Assembly: GCF_001411555.2 (NCBI RefSeq)
Contig: NC_049909.1
Span: 11,725,485-11,789,484 of the forward strand
Length of the DNA stretch: 64,000 bases
From: Juglans regia
Taxonomy: Eukaryota > Streptophyta > Magnoliopsida > Fagales > Juglandaceae
Direction of reading: 5' to 3'
Part shown: positions 22,515-32,752 of the stretch, in pieces
Layout of the letters: every line of letters begins with the position of its first letter
Position numbering within the stretch: position 1 is the stretch's first letter
Made by a program: the position numbers and the translations under genes
Notes under the pieces: generated by a model
The model's input: the letters and a program-made list of their open reading frames with translations, nothing else
The model's database searches: none
Told to the model about the DNA's origin: nothing

Positions 22515-23299
22515 CAACTCATCTTATTTTTACAACCTTTTCAAATTTCCATACAAAATATAATAAACAAGTCAACTTTCTCAAATCTCAAAATAATAAT
22601 AATATTAAAAAAATAATATTCTAATAATATTTTATTCAACTTTCAACTTTCATCTAAAATCATCTCATCTCATCATACTATCCAAACGGGACCTTAATAA
22701 AAATATTCACATGCTTTAATTTTTGTTTGCAAATAGGTGGAATTAGGGCTGTAAGTCGGCTGGTTCGGATCGAGAAAACTGACCGGTTCGGTCCAGACCG
22801 GACTAGACCGAAAATAAGCGCTCTTGGTTTCAGTCGTCACAAAATAGGGTTTTCGGCCTTCGGTCTAATCTCGAGTTAAGGAATTTTCGGACCGGACCGG
22901 ACCGACCGAAAAAAATAAAATAAAATTTTAAATTTTATATATAATAATTGTATAATAAATTATGCAATTTTCATCTAACCTACCCCATGGTCTAATTAAC
23001 CTTTCATCGATTCGCCACTAACTAATTACTAAACATCTACAAGACTAACTCATTATGCATTTTAACTTATAAGTTAGAACTATCATAAATTATAATACAT
23101 TGACATGCTCTAAGTTAGTAATAAAGTAACAATTAACATCATCAATATAATTATAACTAAACTAAATTTATAACTAAATTAGTGTAAGTCTATAAGTTAT
23201 TATAACTACAACTCTACAAGTCTATATATACTATATCAGTTCTGCTACGTACCCCCAGGTCGTAACCCCGCCGCGGCCTCGGGGTTGACGTGGCAGTTA

Positions 23300-24815
23300 A
23301 TTAATAATTAAAATATTTAATTTTAAAAAAAAAACATAACGCGGGAGGGAGAAATTGACATTTCAATACAACCAGAGCATCATCTTCACTCTTGCGGTCT
23401 TCCAAGCCTCAAACTAGAGCATTTGCTGTCTGAGCCCAAAACCAGTGCATCTTGCGGTCTTCCATTGTGCATTTTCTCTTGCGGTTTTCGATCCGTTGTG
23501 CATCTTCTCATCTGGGTTCGTGGGTTTTGAACTCCCTTTCATTTCTGGGTAAGAAGCGGCTTGTTGTTGGTTTTTTGGGTTTTTCTTTCATCTTATATAT
23601 TAGCTGGGTTGTTGCTCTGGGTAGTAATTTTAAGCTTGATTTTAGTTTATATCTTTGCTTGATTTTAGTCTCTTCTATTCTATTTTGGGTTTTAATACAG
23701 GTGGAAAAAACTTGCATTTACATCAGGATAAACTACTACCTACGGCTGGTTTCATTATATGTGAATTTTGTTGACATTATAGTGTGAAAGGTTCAACCAT
23801 GGTGGGCTCGTGGGTTTCATTCTATTCCTATCAATTAAAACTAGTGCATCTTGCGGTCTTCCATGGTAGATTTTAATGTTCTAGGTTTCTCATAATCTCC
23901 ACAGGTTCGAGAGAGCCACATGCTTTATTGGGATATGACTGTTCTTTCCAGTCCCTTGATTATGGATTCACTGTGAAACATGCAACAGTACAAGCATTGT
24001 TTTCAAATCGAGCAATGAATTTGCAATAACCAGCTTTCTTAGGTAATAAAATTGATTATATTTCTCTTTCCCATAAAAACTAGCCCAGAGGAAAGAGCAA
24101 AACAAATCTGCCATCAACAGTTCTTCAGCTGCTTTCTTGTTCTTTTCTTTTTTCAACCTTCGATTTTCATATTTGTAGCTTATTTATACGGGATGATGAT
24201 GATCTCTTAAAATCATACTAATTTCACGTTCATTTTACTTGTTTTACTCCTCTATGTTTCTCCTCTTTTTTTGTTTTTGACATAGAAACCAAATTTATAG
24301 TTTCTTAAGGGCCCATGTTGTTCGATTACACTTCTAACAATAGAAAGTCGATTGGTTCTAAATGATAGGATTCAACATGATCTGAAAATTGATTGACGGT
24401 TTTGTGAATGGTTTATGTGGAATTGTATCTGAGCTGTTAGAGAAGTGAAAGTCTGTATATTTTAATTCAATTCGTTTTCTACAAGTAATGATTTTATTAT
24501 TATCCCCTAGAGCTGGCCTATGAATGGAATGCCAACCTGCTTGTATATGCAAAAATCCTCTACTAATTTACCTTTCTATTTCACAAGCATTCTCTAGCAT
24601 CTGTTTCAAGTCCAATACTGGGAAGTTACTCATACATTCTCTAGCATCTGTTTCACAAGCATTCATACATTCTCATAATCTCCACAGGTTACCATTTGAG
24701 AGACATGCTTTAAGTCCAATACAAACTTAAAACATGTATAAGTCCAATACAAACTTAAAACAAATGTACAAGTCCAATACCTAAACATAGAACTAACAAC
24801 AATCCCAAATTAAAA
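23300..24815. other. Uncharacterised interior of the Mutator-like element
   Basis: No convincing ORF. Transcript-like phrases recur: GTGCATCTTGCGGTCTTCCA near 23444 and 23845, TCTCATAATCTCCACAGGTT near 23889 and 24671, and CATTCTCTAGCATCTGTTTC near 24590 and 24635. These suggest internal duplication of captured or non-coding sequence. Confidence 0.4.
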
Positions 24816-25415
24816 TTACTTATATAACACTAGGTAAAATACATGTACAAATGCAAAACAGCAATAAATCCGAAACAGCGTGCCTACACGCCTTATTTTA
24901 GCTTCTTGTGCATTAAGCACCAACTCCTTTTGCATATCCTTGTCGCTTTTATTGGATAGTACCAATTGCACCCTCTCGAGGCGATCCACTATCTTACGCA
25001 GCTCAATCTCCCTCTTTTCAAGAAGCTCGAGTATCTTCTCGACCTCTTTCTCTTTCTTTAACAGTTCATTCATTCTTTCTTCAACTTGTAGCTCAATCAC
25101 TTCATTAGCATCCAACCACTTGAAAAACTTACAGTATGGTAAGCCCTGCTCATTTCATGCATATATTGTATTGTATTAGAGATGAATGAATTGTACATCA
25201 TATTAAATTAATATATATAAAAAAATATTTTAGGGAACAAAAAATGTAGTTACCTGGGTATTGTACTTTGAACACCCTAAGAAGGGTCGTCTAGGATTTT
25301 TTGCAGTAGTTGACCATTTCAATGTGGCTTCGAGCTCGCAAAAGCACAATGGTTTTCCCAAAGTACGTTTGGGAAAACATGAAGAAGATATTGATGAAGA
25401 TGATGATGATGACAT
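24816..25415 (-). CDS. Small GRF-type zinc-finger protein with coiled coil and C-terminal hydrophobic tail (2 exons, 163 aa)
   Basis: Exon 1 is 25415-25254 (54 codons) and exon 2 is 25145-24816. The 108-bp intron has donor CAG|GTAACT and acceptor GAGCAG|GG and is phase 0. Splicing completes a GRF zinc finger: Cys24, Cys26, Cys48 and Cys59, with NPRRPF and KFFKW around them. GRF fingers bind nucleic acid in topoisomerase III, APE2 and NEIL3. A Ser-rich N-terminus precedes it. Residues about 67-130 are charged heptad-like coiled coil (ELLKKEKEVEKILELLEKRE). Residues about 141-163 are hydrophobic (LFRIYCCFAFVHVFYLVL), a possible tail anchor. The frame and splice sites are intact although the gene lies in a TIR element. 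Similar small GRF/coiled-coil proteins are common in plant genomes, function unknown to me. It may be captured or an element-borne passenger gene. Confidence 0.78.
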
Positions 25416-26602
25416 TCAAATTGCAAAATATATCCTTAAACAGAATCAGAATCAAACATTCAAATCATCATTTACACCAAATGAATATATAATAATTGCC
25501 TTGAAGGCATGTCCTCTTAATATTAATAACCATGGGCAGTCAATTAATTACTCTCCAATCAAGTTGGGATGTTTCCCTTTCTCACTTCAATCCAAACATA
25601 GTTAACTGCCCCATTTAATTCTAATGTGAAGATAAATAAAAAAAGATACTACCCCTAATTCAAATGTAAGGTACAAAGATAAATGAAAAAGCAAAAAATT
25701 CAAATTGCAAAATATATCCTTAAACAGAATCAGAATCAAACATTCAAATCATCATTTACACCAAATGAATATATAATAATTGCCTTGAAGACATGTCCTC
25801 TTAATACTAATAACCATGGGCAGTCAATTAATTACTCTCCAATCAAGTCGGGATGTTTCCCTTTCTCACTTCAATCCAAACATAGTTAACTGCCCCATTT
25901 AATTCTAATGTGAAGATAAATAAAAAAAAAATACTGCCCCTAATTCAAATGTAAGGTACAAAGATAAATGAAAAAGCAAAAAATTCAAATTGCAAAATAT
26001 ATCCTTAAACAGAATCAGAATCAAACATTCAAATCATCATTTACACCAAATGAATATATAATAATTGCCTTGAAGACATGTCCTCTTAATACTAATAACC
26101 ATGGGCAGTCAATTAATTTTTCCAATCAAGTCGGGATGTTTCCCTTTCTCACTTCAATCCAAACATAGTTAACTGCCCCATTTAATTCTAATGTGAAGAT
26201 AAATAAAAAAAAATACTGCCCCTAATTCAAATGTAAGGTACAAAGATAAATGAAAAAGCAAAAAATTCAAATTGCAAAATATATCCTTAAACAGAATCAG
26301 AATCAAACATTCAAATCATCATTTACACCAAATGAATATATAATAATTGACTTGAAGACATGTCCTCTTAATACTAATAACCATGGACAGTCAATTAATT
26401 TTTCCAATCAAGTCGGGATGTTTCCCTTTCTCACTTCAATCCAAACATAGTTAACTGCCCCATTTAATTCTAATGTGAAGATAAATAAAAAAAAGATACT
26501 GCCCCTAATTCAAATGTAATGTACAAAGATAAATGAAAAAGCAAAAAATTCAAATTGCAAAATATATCCTTAAACAGAATCAAAATCAAACATTCAAATC
26601 AA
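25414..26602. repeat. Tandem array of about 284-bp units (4.2 copies) abutting the GRF start codon
   Basis: Units start (ATTCAAATTGCAAAATATAT) at 25414, 25698, 25983, 26265 and 26548; the last breaks off after about 55 bp. Units are nearly identical, with indels in A-runs and a few substitutions. The array begins at the ATG of the minus-strand GRF gene, so it forms that gene's 5' leader/promoter. Short ORFs in each unit are copies of the same non-coding text. Confidence 0.93.
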
Positions 26603-26714
26603 GTAATGAATACTAAAATCACAAGCACAAATTTGATTCATAAAAGTAAAAGCAACATATGGCGAAAACATGGGGGGTTAATCAAGCAGAGGAGGACCGT
26701 GTCCCGTCGCCACC

Positions 26715-27090
26715 TCAGGGGTGAAGACGACGGGGATGGAGCTTTGCGGGGTCGTGGAGAAGAGAGAACGGTTGGCGGGTTCGTGTGGGTTCGCGGCTTG
26801 AAGGCTGAAGAGGACGGGTAGATTAGGGTTAGGGTTCGTGCGAAAGAGAGGGATGCGGGGTCGTGGAGAAGAACGAACGGTTTGCGGGTTCGTGTGTGTT
26901 CGCGGCTTGAAGGCTGAAGAGGACGGTAGATTAGGGTTAGGGTTCGTGCGAAAGAGAGGGATGCGGGGTCGTGGAGAAGAGAGAACGATTTTCGGGTTCG
27001 TGTGTGTTCGTGGCTTGAAGGCTGAAGAGGACGGTAGATTAGGGTTAGGGTTCGTGCGCAAGGTAGATTAGGGTTAGGGTTCGTGCGCAA
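26715..27090. repeat. 108-bp minisatellite with telomere-like TTAGGGTTAGGG
   Basis: TAGATTAGGGTTAGGGTTCG occurs at 26819, 26927, 27035 and 27064. The first three are 108 bp apart and the last is a 29-bp partial unit. Each unit also has GAGAGGGATGCGGGGTCGTGGAG and GGCTTGAAGGCTGAAGAGG-like text. Because 108 is a multiple of three, ORFs run through it on both strands; they are not taken as genes. Confidence 0.88.
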
Positions 27091-27470
27091 GAGAGGGATG
27101 CAGGGGATGTGGAGCTTTGCGGGTACGCGGGTTCGTGGGTTAGGGCTCGTGCGTGGGGGAAAAAGAGAGGGATCGGATGCAGGGGAAAGGAAGAGAGGGA
27201 TGGAATGCCAGAGGAAGAAGCGAATGCGAACTGAATTCGGGGTTTGCGGGTTAGGGTTTCTGAATTCGGGGAAGGGAAGAGAGGGATGGGATTACGGGGA
27301 AGAGAAGAGAGGGAAGAGAGGGATGCCAGAGGAAGCTGAAGAATGCGAACCCGAATTCAGATTATTACACCTGAAACGACAAACGGCGTCGTTTAGCATT
27401 AATGCCACGTAGGCGCCGAGGCCGCAACGGGGATAAGGCACGGTTGTATTCAGCATTTTCGATACTATAT

Positions 27471-28085
27471 AGTATCAATACCACTAATACTATGACTAAT
27501 GAGTATTACTAATGAGTAATGAGTAATGACTATATCATTGATTCAGTATGACTCTACGAGCATATATTATTAATTTACTATTAGTAATTTAGTATAGTAT
27601 AGTCCATAATTTAGTATCAGTGTCTTATTATATAATATATAATATATATTCCATAATATATAACATATATTATTAGTATCACTATTAGAGTATAATTTAT
27701 AATATTATCATTAATTATTTTTTCAATGAGTTAAAAGAATAATCACCATTAAATTGTTTAATTAATTTTACTAATTTAAATAATTTTTTTAATTAATTTA
27801 TGTGCCAAAAAAAAGATAAAAAAAATCACAAGTTAAAAACACACCAAATCAGCCAAAAATCAAATGGCGCCGTCAAGTTCAAAATTGGACTTAAACGGTG
27901 CCGTTTAAGTCCCAGCTAGATTCACTGGTTGCGTGGAACGGCATCATTTCACATAACCTTTTTTTTTTTTAAGAAAAACTAAAGCTTACTTAAACGGCGC
28001 TGTTTGGGTTAAATATGAACCCAAACGGCACCGTTTCGTCACCCCAATTACCCAACCACCCTTACCACACATCCCCAGTTTTTTG
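27471..28085. other. Region upstream of the hAT transposase gene with palindromic AAACGG motifs
   Basis: AT-rich to about 27840, then four 14-bp palindromes of the type AAACGGYRCCGTTT at 27893-27906, 27936-27949 (degenerate), 27992-28005 and 28023-28036. A weaker copy lies at 27862. Ac transposase is known to bind AAACGG motifs. Position just 5' of the transposase leader suggests a promoter or binding region. Confidence 0.5.
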
Positions 28086-28331
28086 AAAACTGAGAGTCCC
28101 AATTCGAAAACCCTAGTAGCCGCACGACAGTCCTCCTCTCCAGCAGCCCAACCCCTCCATTGGGTCCCCTGAAAATTCCAGCCAGCAGTCTCTCATCTGA
28201 GTCGTCTCTGCCTCACTGAGTCATTGGTCTCACGAGTCTGTGACCTCGTCTCTGTCTCTGTCTCTGTCTCTCTAGTCTCTGCAATCTGTCCCACTCAACC
28301 GGTCTGGTGCTGCCTCAGTGCCTCACTCTCA

Positions 28332-29022
28332 GTATGTTAGTTTCATTTTATCTACTTGTAATTTTAGGAGTCCTGATTTATAAAAAGTACTTGTATATGA
28401 GATTTACAATATAAATTTGGGTGCAACATTGGAAGAAAATATTCGATCCATTCTGGTCCTCTGGATGTACTATTTTTATTTAAATAAAATGTCAACTTTA
28501 CTCTTCTAGTTCTATACTTCTAGTATTGGAGGCTGACAAATAACGAAGGGCAGGAAAATTCAACTTGGAATATATATCCAATTTTTTGTGCGTCATGTGT
28601 GTATTAACTAATTTGTGGTGCGTCATATATTTTTTTATCATATTTTTAGAATTCTTAAGAGTATATATAAAAAATAATAATTTAAATGAAGTTAATGGTT
28701 CCAATTTAAATATTCTAATTGGGATTGGATTTATTAATATAAGCCTACAAATGATCAATTAATTCTAAACAAACAATATCTGTACGTACGCAATTCACCC
28801 CTTGGATCCCATGATTTGAGTGTATATGTTTGCGGCCTGCTGGCTGGGTGGGTGGTAGTCTCATTTGTCCAAATCATATTAATTAGGAGCCAACATGATG
28901 CATCAAAATTATTTATAGATCAACATTATTGATTATTCTGTAGCCAAAATGGGTTATCATTGGCAATTATTTTGCCAAGTCAGAATGTTATTTTCATTTA
29001 ATTCCCTTTCTTTCTTTTCTAG
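28332..29022 (+). other. Probable 5'-UTR intron of the hAT transposase gene
   Basis: Donor TCA|GTATGT at 28332 and acceptor TTTTCTAG ending at 29022, directly before the ATG. The upstream leader (about 28085-28331) is CT-rich with a TCTCTG repeat near 28250-28275. No mRNA evidence is available. Confidence 0.5.
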
Positions 29023-31372
29023 ATGGACACTATTTCAGAATTGATTCCACATGATTCTACTATAGATTATGTAGAGTCAATACATGCTACACATGGACAA
29101 AGCATTCCTCCATTCCCACTCAATGTAAGTGTTAATACTAAATTGAGTGGTAGTGGTAGACATAGGTCAATGGTTTGGGATCACTTTACAATAATACCAA
29201 AAGGTAATCCAAGTAAACCTAGGGCTGCATGTAATTATTGTGGTGCTTCGTATGCATGTGATACGAAAACTAATGGTACAAAGTCCATGAAGTATCATAT
29301 TGAAAAACAATGTAAGAAATATCCATTGAGACAGACGAATAAGTCCCAAACTACTCTCAATTAGAATGCGGGTGTAGTAAGTGATAGTGGGGGATTTGTG
29401 CCCATATCATTTAATGTTGAGGCTTGCTGACAAGCCTTAGCAGAAATGATTATTCTTGATGAGTTGCCCTTTAGGTTCATTGAAGGGGAGGATTTTAAGA
29501 AATTTATGCTCATTGTTTGCCCTAAGTGGGTAGGGATTTCATCCCGTGTTACGGTTGCGGATGATTGCTTTAATATGTATATAAGAGAAAAAAGTAAGTT
29601 AAGAAGTGTTCTTCAAGTGCAACGAGTTTCCCTCACCACGGATACATGGACATTCGTGCAAGACCTCAACTATTTGTGTCTCACGGCACACTTTATTGAT
29701 AATAATTGGAAACTACACAAAAGAATTCTTTCTTTTTGTTTGGTTGAGAATCACAAGGATGATACACTTGTTAGGGTCATAGAGATGTGCTTGCATGATT
29801 GGGGGAGAGCAAAAGTACTTGCAATCACACTTGATAATGCAAGTTCTAATAACGGAACAGTTTCTTATTTAAAGAAAAAATCAAGTATAGGAAGGTCACT
29901 GTTTTGGAATATGAATTCTTGCATGTTCGGTGTTGTGCCCACATCCTAAACTTAATTGTCCGTGAAGGGTTGAGAGAATTTGATGAGTCTATTTTGAAGG
30001 TGAGATGTGTTGTGAAATATGTTAAGTCTTTACCTCAAAGGTGGACTACATTTAAGAAATGTATTGGATTGGAAGAAATTGCAAGCAAAAGTGGCATTTA
30101 TTTAGATGTATCGACTAGGTGGAACTCCACCTATCTTATGTTGGACGGAGCTTTAAAATTTCGAAAAGTTTTTGAACAGTTGGAAGAAAAAGATTCGGGA
30201 TTCCTTAGTAGTGTTAGAGAGGATGATGACAATGTGACCAAATTGGTGATGTGGTGAATAGGAGAACGTCAAAGAAGTTAGGGCCTCCCAATAATAACGA
30301 TTGGGAGAAGGTAAAGTTGTTTGTAAGGTTTCTTGAACTATTTCATGATGCAACTTTATATTTTTCGAGGAATTAATATGTAACTTGCAACTCCTTTTTT
30401 CTGGAGTTAGTTAAAATATCTGATGCAATTGAAGTGGAGTGTGAAATAAGAAGCCCCGTGATGGGATTAATGGCCACAAATATGAAAAAAAAATTTGACA
30501 AATATTGGGACGATTTAGATAATATGAATATGTTGTTGTTTGTTGGGATTATTCTTGATCCTGAGTATAAGATGCGATATTTTGACTTTGCATTGGAATG
30601 CATGTTTGCCAATGATCCCACAAAAGCTATTGATTTGAGTTTGAAGATTAAAAATGCTTTAATCCGCATGTATGAGGCATACACTGATAATGAGGGAGGT
30701 AACAATTTTGATCTACAACAGCAGCGTACAACTCCCCCATGTGAAGAAGTAAATTATACAGATGGTAGTGGTAGTGGTATAGTTGATAGGACGACAGACA
30801 GAATGGTCATATTCAAGCAACAGTTACAGTCGGAAAACACTTTGGGGAGCAAGAATGAGGTTGATAGATACCTAGCTGAAAGTTGTGAGGAGGCATTCCT
30901 AAGTTTTGACATTCTTATTTTGTGGAGGGTTAATTCAGTTAGATATCGTGTACTTTCAAAGGTTGCACGCGATGTATTCGTAATACCAGTATCTACAGTG
31001 GCTTCTAAATCTACATTTAGTACGGTGGATCGTGTCCTTGATCCTTTTCGAATTAGTTTATCTACGATGATGGTTGAGGCTCTCATTTGTACACAAAATT
31101 GACTTCGCTCTTCTTCTACTCCAATCAACGTTAGGACTTTAATGAATGAGGTGGAGGATTTTGAGAGGCAATTGGGTATGTTTCTTACTTACTTCATTTT
31201 ATAATTTTTTTTTAAAAGTACTTTATTTTATAACTTTTATGATCTATAATACTATATATTATGTAAATTTATATAATTTATTTTGTTTCTTTATTGTATA
31301 GCACTTGTTCGGGACAGTGACAATTCTATGGAGGCTTCAAATATAATGTCTACAACCAATGCAAGTTCATGA
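29023..31372 (+). pseudogene. hAT transposase (BED zinc finger, RNase H-like core, hAT dimerisation domain), broken
   Basis: The ATG at 29023 follows an intron acceptor. A BED finger lies at about 29170-29320 (WDHFT, CNYCGA, K-x-H-x5-C). The catalytic-core region follows (about 29446-30250), with LTTDTW, LAITLDNASSN, RCCAHILNLIV and TRWNSTYLML. The C-terminal dimerisation domain (30900-31100) has FDILILWRVN and VPVSTV-like text. In-frame stops at 29362 and 29425, frameshifts near 29930 and 30250, and a stop at 31100 in place of a conserved Trp kill the gene. A last small intron (31176-31301, GT-AG, 126 bp) leads to a stop at 31370-31372. The intact protein would cut and re-join the element ends. 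It resembles RICESLEEPER/ZBED-type proteins; the broken state argues against domestication. Confidence 0.85.
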
Positions 31373-32206
31373 GGTGAATTGTATTTTAGCTTGTTAGTTT
31401 TCAATTTTCACTTTTGCTATTTGCTAATAATTCATTTGTTTATACTTTACAGCGTATTGTGAAAACCGAAAAGTATGACAAGCCGAAAGATAGAGGAAGC
31501 TAGAGCTTAGGAGTTGCCAAAAGAATAATTGTATAATTTGTATTGATGTAAATTGTAATTTGTATTTAAAGCTTTTAATTTTTCAGTTATTTGGAACCTG
31601 TATAATTTTTAGTTTTTATTATCTATGCTTGGGAATGGTTTTTTTTTTCTTTCTTTCTTTTAGAAGCCAAATTTACTTGCGAATGTTTTTTCAATTTTCT
31701 TTCATTATCTAGTATAATTTTTAGTTTTAACCTTGTTTAAATTGTTTGGATGGATTAGTAGTAAGAAGATCAAGTAGCTATTCCTTTTTTGAAGTTTCTG
31801 ATGGATATAGATAACATTTATTTTTTATAGTAAAACCTTTTATTCAAATTTATTCACTATAATTTAGTTAGCATATTGCTTTGTAATTTATTCATTTTTA
31901 GACTATCGGTGAAGAGCTTTGTAACTTGCATTTTTTTTATAAGTATTTTGTGGGTGGCTTTATAAGTTGTATTTTTTTGCTTCAAATTGGATAAAATGTT
32001 AGTGAGCTTTTGCTATTGGGCCGAAAAAATAGAAGAATAAGGTTGGGCTATTGGCCCATCTGGTATAGGGTTGGACCGAATAGGACCGACCAGACAGATC
32101 CTTATGCCTATTCGGTTCGATCTAGGGTGAGAAAATCCTGGACCGAATTGGTCCGGTCCAATCAACAAAACCTCATTGAGACCGACTGGACCGGACTGAA
32201 TTCACC
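31373..32206. other. 3' region of the hAT element
   Basis: AT-rich UTR-like sequence followed by subterminal GGACCG/CGGTCC motifs from about 32070 and the terminal CACCCCTA at 32203-32210. No other gene is seen. Confidence 0.5.
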
Positions 32207-32542
32207 CCTAGGTGAAATATGGAAGTTTTGTCATTGTTATGCAATTCGAATTTTGTTCGAAGATAGAATATTAAAATTATATTGATCTTGGTGTTTAAAT
32301 AATTGTTAGATACAACCTTAAAAATTTAAAATGGAAATGTTGGAAATAGAAAAGTTAAGATTTAAAGATGTTTGTTATGATTTAAAAATAAAGAAATAAT
32401 TTAAATGTTTGTAAAAAAACATTCTCTTGAGATTTCAGACTGATTTGGGTAAAACGACTTGCGTATTGAGGGCAGTCGATCTGAAACGACGCCGCTGTAC
32501 CGGACTGTTCTGTACTTCATAGTTTATCTTTATCTTTTAAAA

Positions 32543-32590
32543 TCTCTCTCTCTCCCAGTATTTCCCAATCCGAAAAATTAGGGTTTTTTT
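32543..32590 (+). promoter_or_regulatory. CT-rich leader and telo-box-like motif upstream of DSS1
   Basis: A CTCTCTCTCTCT run is followed by TTAGGGTTT at 32578-32586, the inverse of the plant telo-box AAACCCTAA. That element is common near the start of genes expressed in dividing tissue. A possible 68-bp leader intron (GTAAGT at 32668 to CAG at 32735) lies between it and the ATG. Confidence 0.45.
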
Positions 32591-32752
32591 TTTCAGACTT
32601 CACTTGAACTCGCTTGTGATCCGAGGCAAAATTCTGTTTCCTCCTTTCTCTTTTCCTGTTTTGTAGTGTAAGTCTGTGTGTTTTGTATTCATTGGATTAT
32701 CTTTCTTCTTTTATGGAAACTGGTTTTGGTCCCAGGCACTAGGAGCTTAACA

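Larger units (their letters stand above)
16842..22693. mobile_element. Tourist-like (PIF/Harbinger) MITE, 221 bp, split by a copia element
   Basis: The left end GGCTCCGTTTGGATAGT and the complement of the right end, GGTCCCGTTTGGATAGT, form a terminal inverted repeat. TTA flanks both sides (16839-16841 and 22694-22696), the 3-bp duplication of PIF/Harbinger. Only 16842-16888 and 22515-22693 belong to the MITE; the rest is the inserted copia element. Relatives occur at about 35597-35722, 44740-44952, 45453-45651, 45779-45983, 47527-47722 and 48170-48295. Confidence 0.75.
23228..27470. mobile_element. Mutator-like TIR element carrying a GRF zinc-finger gene (element 23237-27461)
   Basis: The two ends align without gaps over about 58 bp as an imperfect inverted repeat. 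The strongest shared parts are TGCT, CCCCG, GCGGCCTCGG and ACGTGGCA. ATACTATAT flanks both sides (23228-23236 and 27462-27470), a 9-bp duplication as in Mutator elements, although the AT-rich flank weakens its weight. Inside are a GRF gene on the minus strand, a 284-bp tandem array and a 108-bp minisatellite. No Mutator transposase was found, so it would be non-autonomous and Pack-MULE-like. Confidence 0.62.
22736..32218 (+). mobile_element. Ac-like hAT element with transposase pseudogene and nested TIR element (element 22744-32210)
   Basis: The left end is TAGGGCTGTAA and the complement of the right end is TAGGGGTGAAT, near the Ac terminus TAGGGATGAAA. Flanks GGTGGAAT (22736-22743) and GGTGAAAT (32211-32218) match at 7 of 8, the hAT duplication length. 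Both ends carry repeated GGACCG/CGGTCC motifs (22790-22912 and 32070-32195). A BED/hAT transposase gene lies inside at 29023-31372. Removing the nested 4.2-kb element leaves about 5.2 kb, a normal size for an autonomous Ac-like element. Confidence 0.75.

Noticed and set aside
25683..26450. Repeated 66-68 aa ORFs on the plus strand
   Set aside because: Identical copies of the 284-bp tandem unit, AT-rich and without codon signal; better read as leader repeats.
25411..26602. CRISPR-like array
   Set aside because: Direct tandem repeats of about 284 bp without spacers in a eukaryotic genome.
26638..27090. Long Arg/Pro-rich ORFs on both strands across 26.6-27.1 kb
   Set aside because: They are produced by a 108-bp repeat whose length is divisible by three; both strands stay open and no domain is present.
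29023..31372. Domesticated hAT transposase gene
   Set aside because: Multiple stops and frameshifts, and it still lies between transposon ends.
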